Shown: one piece after another, positions 56,984-64,000 of the stretch
Numbering within the stretch: the stretch's first letter is position 1
Layout of the letters: each line of letters starts with the position of its first letter
NCBI GenBank assembly: GCA_027405735.1
Contig: JAPEHQ010000015.1
Coordinates: forward strand, 310,001 to 374,000
Direction: 5' to 3'
Origin: Mucor racemosus
Lineage: Eukaryota > Mucoromycota > Mucoromycetes > Mucorales > Mucoraceae
Length of the DNA: 64,000 bases
Translations under genes and position numbers: made by a program
The notes under the pieces: model-generated
Database searches by the model: none
Seen by the model: the letters and a program-made list of their open reading frames with translations, nothing else
Told to the model about the DNA's origin: nothing

Positions 56984-59067
56984 TTAAAATTCTACAAATG
57001 AATCTGTTTCCTCAATGTATTGCCATTTTTTCAGTTCTGTACCATAAGGTTTAGGTCGAAGCTCATAAACACTACCAATAATATGTTAGATAAGAAGACA
57101 AAAATTCATGAAAAAGCAACATTACGTATGAATAGGAACCATCATATGAGGCATCTCTTCTCTAGTCCAATCTAATAGATAACCTAAAAGAATGCGCATA
57201 ACAACTCTATGTGTAATGATTAAACACGATTGGGTCATCCTCTCTAATTCAACAATCATTGGTTGAAGGCGATGGATAACATCGATATAAGATTCACCTC
57301 CCATTCCCGGATATCTGTAAAACAACTTGTTTGCTTGTCTTGATTTATATTCTTGTGGATGTTTTTCTTGAATCTCTTGATATGACATTCCTTCACAAAT
57401 CTATTTGTTGGACAAACGTTAGACAAGCATTTATAGATTTACAGATAAAGAAAAATACATTACACCAGAATTGATCTCATTTAAAAAACGAATGTGCTTT
57501 ACGTCATAGTCATCAGGGTCGAAATCTTCAGCTGTCTGCATAGATCTTTGAAGCATACTTGTCCAAACAGTAAACTGAGAGCTACATAATTGAGCAGTTT
57601 TTTCCAATGCACGAGCAGGCGTTTGGTTTTCCTCGGGCTCTAATTCATTTGCTTTTGAAGCCATTTCACAGGCAAATTTAATGCGTTGTGTTTGAGTGAA
57701 TTTAGCAAGCGCTTTAGCAAATTTGCGACCTGCAGGTGACAAAGGAGCATCCCCGCCGATTCTACCTGTGATATTATCTTCACTTTCACCATGACGAGTG
57801 ACGAAAATTTGGCGCTCTATTTTTTTAAGGTTATGAATTAGTAAGGATAAACTATTTTTGATCATACTTCAACTTGCCAACAAGATTGAAATTCATTAGA
57901 TAGAATATACATTGGCCGGATAAATAACCAGATATATTGTAAGCAATGACCTTTTTACCCACATTAATTAATTTACAAAATTGGATATCATGTTCTTCCT
58001 CCCAGTCGCCAACAGGTTCATAGGCCTTTTCATAATTAACCACTCGAGATCTGAAATCAGCGAGTGCTTCAACAGGATCCTTGTTCTTATAATCTGGCCC
58101 AGATAATTTCAATCTAAAGTTACGTTCAAGCATCTACAAGCAATTGTTAGTCGTTAATTTTGCATAGATAATTATTTGTAATTATGTATACCATCTGATC
58201 TGTACAAACAGATTCAATTAATAATACTCTAATCTCGGGTTCTCTTTCTAACCTATCAATAAGAAGTTTTCTTCTTGCAAGAGTTGAATTTGTAGCATCA
58301 TGAATAGCCACACGACCACCTTCTTTTAGCCAATCGATTAATTGTTCCAATACACTCAAAGCAATCTCATCACGAATGCGTTTCATATCTTTATTATTGG
58401 GGTCAAAGAAACTGGCATTTTGATCTTGAGAACTTGCTTCACATACTCGACGCATATTTCCAACATTGAACACTTTAGTTTCATATTGTAACCAATTTAA
58501 ATAACGTCTTAATTTCTTGACAAGATAACTTTTTCCACGTGCAGGCAAACCGACTATTTTGTGTGATTAATGCATGAATTTGTAATCATATTTGTAAGAT
58601 GTTTGTCATACCCATTATCACGACTAATTTGCTATCTAATTGACGTTCTGTTTTGAGTTCTATATTACAAAATATGTCAAATTGCGTACATGAAAGAACT
58701 TTACTGCGATTTTACTAGGTGTGGTGATTGTATGAACTGCACCGGGAACATCTAATCCAACCGAATGGCGTATTCTTGAAGCTTCTTTACCTGAATCCTC
58801 AGCGTTTAATTTCAACCAGTTTGGTACAGCTGACGGTGCTTTTGGCGTAGGAGCAGATACTAAAGGTCCAATTGTATCTAACTCTTGCACCAATACATCT
58901 GACGCTTCTTCTTTCTCTTCTTCATCATCTTGCTTAGGACTTGCATGAGGAGCTGCAAGAATTGGTAATACGCGCTTTGGAATCGTGTCTTGATCAATAT
59001 CTTTTTCTACTTTAACTACAGGTAAAGTCTTTCTTCTGTCAATATTAAAATTTTGTTGCTGGCTCAT
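56984..59067 (-). CDS. 6-phosphofructo-2-kinase / fructose-2,6-bisphosphatase
   Basis: Seven exons, 59067-58716, 58659-58612, 58553-58192, 58133-57878, 57816-57464, 57400-57126 and 57071-56984, give 577 residues. The N-terminus is acidic with many Pro and Ser. The kinase domain has the P-loop GLPARGKSY and FNVGNMRR. The phosphatase domain has RHGESEDN (catalytic His), GRIGGDAPLSPAGRKFA, a Glu in NSGICEGMS, and ITHRVVMRILLG (second His). All catalytic landmarks are present, so both activities are plausible. It makes and breaks fructose-2,6-bisphosphate, which controls glycolysis against gluconeogenesis in the cytosol. The intron after 57878 begins GC (GCAAGT), the only non-GT donor found here. 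The gene lies wholly between two long inverted arms. Confidence 0.95.
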
Positions 59068-59870
59068 TTGTATACAAATATAATAATAAAAAAAATGATT
59101 TTTTTTTCCTATCTTCTTTTGTGAAATGTCCTCATTTCTTTGGTCAAGCAAATATGCTGATTTTTTTTTATTTATTTTTTTTGTTTTGCTAAACCGACCG
59201 GACTGGTTTGTCTCACTCGCAAACTACCCGAAATAACCGATTCTTTATGTAGACATACACAATATCTCTTAAAAGGCAACTACAGAATGAGCTTGAAATA
59301 TTCTGATAATAAATCAAGTTTGCATGAATTTTTTCCATGGTGATTCATTCAATCAATCGCTTGATCATTGAAATAAAAGAGCTTTGCGTTTAAATACATA
59401 TATTATTTCCTTCCTTTTTTTTTAACAGTATAAAATGTGATGTATCAATCTGTAAAGGAGCTATTAAAGTTATTTATAACTAGCAAATGGAAGATTCATT
59501 ACATGACAAATATATTGCTCAAACAATAGATATCATGGCCAAAAATACGGAAAGATGAGTAAACTTAACTACAAAATCATACACAATAACTAATTGAAAG
59601 ACTAAAAAACTTGGCTTATAGAATAAGTTGGTTACATTGAGGCTTCACTAATGGGGCTAACATTTGACGTTCAAAGCTCAATAACTGCCATATTTCAAAA
59701 TTTTATTAAATTTGATTAGACTAGAGAAGCTTATCCATAAGCAGTGAGCCATAAGGTCCCTTGCTATTACATTATTTAGCATATCTGAAAAATATTTCGT
59801 CTTAACATGTTGTGGTAAATTTACATATTTGTGCTTAATAAATATAATCATATTTGACAAATGTTCTTAA
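59068..59870. other. PFKFB upstream region and L7 repeat
   Basis: A T-rich leader (59092-59190). 59632-59868 is a direct repeat of 63598-63862 ('ctcaataactgccatatttc', 'tttacatatttgtgcttaat'). The text at 59275-59305 also resembles 63865-63895. Confidence 0.6.
59632..59868. repeat. Dispersed repeat L7, copy 1
   Basis: Direct copy of 63598-63862 with moderate divergence. The two copies bracket the right inverted arm. Confidence 0.65.
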
Positions 59871-60619
59871 CTAATCATTATGATATTGTTCATTTGAATC
59901 AGAACCTTTTTCTTCATTAGAATTCATTGCTTGACTAGCAGCTAGACGACACAATCGTTGGTCAGGATCGTCATTCTCAAAAGAAACTGGCTCTTCTTTT
60001 TGTTGTTGAAATCAAGGGTAAACGATGTGTTCTTGACAAACTACCACAATAGAATAAGTTACATTGTAGAGATGATATATCTTGTAAAAACCAACCTGAT
60101 ACGTCTCATACACTACGGTAAATAGCAAAAGTTTTATTAATAATGGTATATACCAATTGCTAGTTTTACTTTCAGCGTACTTGTACTGAACCTAATATCA
60201 TCAAAAGTTGTATGGTTTGCTTCTCTAATGCATATAAATCTATATTTTGCGCCAGTTCTTTTTTTGTTCATAATAACGACAAAAATCCCAATGACATGCG
60301 CTATATTTATTCTGGAATTACCCACTCTAAACTGTCTCAGTCATTGTCAAAACAATCCTTATTCTTGAGATTCGCTTAAGTTCTTACAAGGTTATTGTTT
60401 TAAATCCAATTCACTGATACCAAAGGGCAAACAAAATATTGCCCATTTCTACAGAAACCATTTGATAACCCGAGAAATTAATTTGCTCGACAACTTCATT
60501 GTTAATTTTTACTTGACCATTACCTGAAGCTTGTACTCCACGGGGCAAATTATAAAAAAAGAAAGGTTTACTGGCCGCTGGTCCTCCCCAAGGAAGCCTA
60601 CCTGTTGAGGAATGTCTTG
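59871..60619 (-). CDS. Possible small membrane-protein gene or remnant, unrecognised
   Basis: Coding-like pieces on the minus strand. 60619 to 60411 reads RHSSTGRLPWGGPAASKPFF, then YNLPRGVQASGNGQVKINNE and MGNILFALWYQ. About 60154 to 60094 reads NWYIPLLIKLLLFTVVYETY. 59988 to 59871 reads EEPVSFENDDPDQRLCRLAA and ends SNEQYHND. AG acceptors precede each piece, and the last two join well across a GT-AG intron. The link from the first piece is not resolved. No family was recognised; the first piece has the look of a small beta domain with a 'V-x-NG...Y-x-x-V' pattern. It may be a decayed gene caught inside the inverted structure. Confidence 0.35.
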
Positions 60620-60819
60620 CTAAAAGGAGGGTTTAGTATTACATTTACTGAATATATGCCCCAAGTTTAAGCTTCCATGGATCATTGTGCATTTAGTAGA
60701 TTTAAAAAGTAAATTAATTATCTGCTATTTACACCTATGAAGGTCAGTAAGCACACCAGTTCTCGATGAATATAGATTTTAAATGAGCTCCCATTGCAAT
60801 GATATATATCTTAGGCACT

Positions 60820-62030
60820 ATAAAATAGATATAAATTGATTGCATTATGCTATCTGTTCCTAACTTTATTTATACCTTACAAAAGATTCAAAAACAGGTA
60901 AAGCTTACTGCTTTTTCTTGAAATCTGGGTCTTACTTTTCATCCCTGCCCAACTTTCTTTTTCACTAAATAACATCAAGAAAAATTATATCCCAATGTAC
61001 CTGAAATGTTCAGCTTTAATCCAAAAATAAGTATCCGGAAATATCCTATTTTTTGCAGTTGGTATTAATTTTTCAGTGCTAAGGTTTCAGATTTTTTACG
61101 CGTATTTTACTGCTAATGGATTGAAAACTTTGAGACTTCATATCTTTAGAAAAAATTAAGCCATACTAACACTTTTTAATAATAAAAATTACTTGTTTTA
61201 AAGCGCTCTATAACATACTTTAATATAAAAAAATTCTGAGCACCTTTATTTTTTTTTTCATTTTTTTGGCATTTCTATAGTAGTTTTCAAAATATTGGTT
61301 AAATTGAGCAACATTTTTTTTGCATTCATGTCATTAAGCTCGTTAAGCTCTCTCAAACCCGATTTAGAGTTTTTCAAAGTATTGATTTTTCGTCGAGATA
61401 TCCTCAAAAATGTGTACAAAAAGGTTCCTCCATTTCTAACTTCAATTTTTCCCTTATATACCCTCATCCCAAATTCTGAATTTGAAAAAAAAATTGGCAA
61501 AAATCGTGTTTTCTCTACGGAAAATGCAGTTAGAAAATTTTACAATAGCTCGATCGATAGATAATATTTTTGCGCATCATTTCAATTAGTCGTATTTTAA
61601 ATATGCTTATAAAAAGTAATGTGTATCTTCAAAAAACCTCCAAAATTTCAATGGCATTTTACACAAAATTTAATGTGAAATGTTTGTCTGGATTTTATTC
61701 AAGTAGATGAAGAATTGGAAACTGTACAAAAACCATTTAATACACTAGGTCTACTTACTTATTAGTTCAAGAGTAATTAAGTATTTTTATTTTTTGGATC
61801 ATTTTCAGGTCGATTTGTAATAAAATCGATTTTGAAACCCAGTTATATATATGGTTGAGCTGTGATGTGAACTATTATTTTGATTATCTCGATGAAAAGC
61901 CAATGTTTTTTGTTGAAACAAGAAATGCAGAATAGCTTTCCGTTGGATCCATCTTGTTAATATAAAAATTTAGCACTTCAATTTCGGTGCTTAATTTTTT
62001 ACAATCAATTTTAGGTTAATGTTAGGCCAG
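60820..62030 (-). repeat. Inverted arm 2-right (R1 copy e)
   Basis: Reverse complement of 54560-56330 without the solo LTR. Its inner edge is 'actataaaatagatata' and its outer part ends beyond 'ggatccatcttgtt'. It preserves the empty target of the L2 insertion. Confidence 0.88.
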
Positions 62031-63597
62031 TGCACTTATATTCTGGTATCAAACCTTTTATTTGGAGCAGATATTAACGGCCCAGAGAAGGGAGGCGCAT
62101 TTTCTATGAAAATTTGATGAAATTCGATTCAGTATATATTGGGCGAGGAAATCCGAAAATCATCTAAAATCTACTTTTTACAACCATAAGAAAACGAACA
62201 ACAACCATCTTGTCTCGACGAATTTTGATCAGGAACAGTTCATCATATTCAAGACCATTCTCTTCAACTTCAGAATCAATCAGTTTTTTTTTTATTGTTA
62301 GACTGAAAGCTCTTGATATTGCTAAGATTGGACTCTCACTCACCTTATATGGACCATACTTGAAGCTTTAAAAAGGTTGCAAATGAAGTAAAACTGCTCT
62401 TAACACAACGAAATTTTTGCATCAATCAAATCATTTTTAATAAAACATATTTGACCTGCCTGGGCACCTAGTAAATACACATGTTTGTATAAATGAAATT
62501 CTTTGTCCAAATGCAATTGCATATGAATTTTAGCCCCTTTTTGGTATATTGTAGATACGAAATGTACAGAAATAGTACTTATATAGATTGCCAAAATTGT
62601 CATAATATATTGTAATTTTAGTCATAACAAATGTGTATGATACATTCCTATCGAAATTATCCATTGCTTAATTGGCAGGCCGATGCTGGAAACACTCGCA
62701 TCAAGTTTTCAATGGCTACTGCTATTATACAATGCTTCCTCATGTTTACTGCACAAGTAGAGCTCTAAACGCTAATACATGAGTGCATTATCTATTACAT
62801 CTTGTAACAGCTTGACTCGTTAAATAATAACAAATTATGCATTGATTGTAAAATTGAAAATGGATCAGCAGCACACCTCGACCTGAAAGGGAGCCAAAAA
62901 TGGATAAAATAAGGGGAAAAGAAAAAAATTACAGAAGAAGCATATCAAATGGCTGTAAATCACTAAAGTCAAAACACCATTCGATAAAGAAACCTCTCAA
63001 GTAACTTTTGATTTTATACATGTATAGGTTGGGTGAAGTTTTGATGTTTTTAAATCATCAAGTGATATCGACTTTTTTTAGAAAATTAATATTGAAAATC
63101 GGAGCGTGCATTATTTAGGAATGCTACAGAAATATATGCAGCACGGTTAAAAAGCCAAAAAGCATACAATTATGACAATATTTACAAATCAAATTTAACC
63201 AACATTTTGAATGAGTTTTACGCATTTGAAGTTAAACTTTTGCGAATATTGAGGTTAACTGAGCTTCAAACGTGCCTTTGCTGTTTCACCGAAAATAAGC
63301 TTCACTTGTATGTAAAGACGTAATGTATGATTCCATTTGATATCTTTGCGAAACAAACATACCTAGCACATAATTATCATTATATCAATCTTTTTTTTTG
63401 TTTATAACCAACATGCTTTAGTTTATTTGATAAGCTTTATCGCATTAAAAATAACCACAAGCTACGAAATTGACGGATCACAGTGTTGGTTTTAACCATC
63501 GCCTGTGTTTGTATATGGCAGTATATGTTGTCTGTTAATACGTTTAAGCGGCTAACTTTAATTTCTACAACTTTCAAAAACTTGACTTATTGGACAA
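62031..63597. other. Intergenic, no gene recognised
   Basis: AT-rich sequence. The frame 62400-62603 (minus) has no motif. No copy of other window repeats was noticed. Confidence 0.45.
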
Positions 63598-63862
63598 ATC
63601 GCCTACATTTGAGACATCACTAATTGGATCAGCATCTGATGTTCAAGGCTCAATAACTGCCATATTTCAAATTTTTCTAAACTCGATTAGATTAAATAAA
63701 CTTATCCATAAGCAATGAACCATAAGATTGCGGATTTTATTCTTTGCTATTAAATTATTTAGCACATACAGAATAATATTCATCTCAACATTTTGTGGTA
63801 AATTTACATATTTGTGCTTAATAAATACATAAATACATCCATATCTGACACATTTTTCTTAA
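63598..63862. repeat. Dispersed repeat L7, copy 2
   Basis: Partner of 59632-59868, with an extra AAATACATA duplication near 63822-63836. A poly-A run lies at the window end (about 63969-63986). Confidence 0.65.
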
Positions 63863-64000
63863 TAGGCAATTACAAAATGACCTTGAAATATCGCCATTAT
63901 TTGACCAAAATAGGTTAGTTTCTTCTTTTTTGGAGTGGATCAAATCTGTTAGACTTTGTACACACTGAAAAAAAAAAAAAAAAAAACCGTTTACATCATG

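Overview
The window looks like nuclear DNA of a filamentous early-diverging fungus, most likely Mucoromycota/Mucorales. The reasons are many short GT-AG introns (about 50-75 bp, often ending ATAG or TTAG), AT-rich spacers, very Ser/Gln/Asn-rich proteins, a chromodomain Ty3-type retrotransposon and compact eukaryotic genes. The species cannot be named from the sequence alone. All gene models were assembled by hand from splice sites and reading phase. Family names are recognised from memory and were not searched.

Layout. 0-5.2 kb: 3' part of a CCDC47-like ER protein gene (+), a small CBP4/UQCC3-like mitochondrial assembly protein (-), an eight-TM membrane protein with a 26-nt microexon (-), and a homeodomain transcription factor (-). 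5.2-20 kb: repeat block built round an intact, very young Ty3 chromovirus (7774-13787), followed by a dynein-intermediate-chain exon fragment, a 1.8-kb dispersed repeat, solo LTRs and a hAT-like MITE. 20-34.3 kb: a decayed GT15 mannosyltransferase, a paralogue of the first eight-TM protein, ribosomal protein S21, a receptor-like SH3 membrane protein, free methionine-(R)-sulfoxide reductase, a Ser-rich protein with a Bni4/Afr1-like tail, and an ankyrin protein. 35.5-40.6 kb: two long inverted arms round a second dynein fragment plus the 1.8-kb repeat. 41.3-42.9 kb: a seven-TM receptor-like gene with one in-frame TAA. 46.4-48 kb: mitochondrial succinyl-CoA ligase beta. 48-54.5 kb: more LTR repeats and a third dynein fragment. 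54.6-62 kb: a second pair of long inverted arms flanking an apparently intact 6-phosphofructo-2-kinase/fructose-2,6-bisphosphatase gene.

The genes are ordinary monocistronic housekeeping, signalling and membrane genes with no operon logic. The most unusual material is the repeat landscape. One repeat module (R1) forms the arms of two large inverted structures, one enclosing a dynein-gene fragment and one a whole metabolic gene. Solo LTRs that hit only one arm leave the empty site readable in the other. Part of the second arm pair looks identical over several hundred bases while its flanks have diverged.
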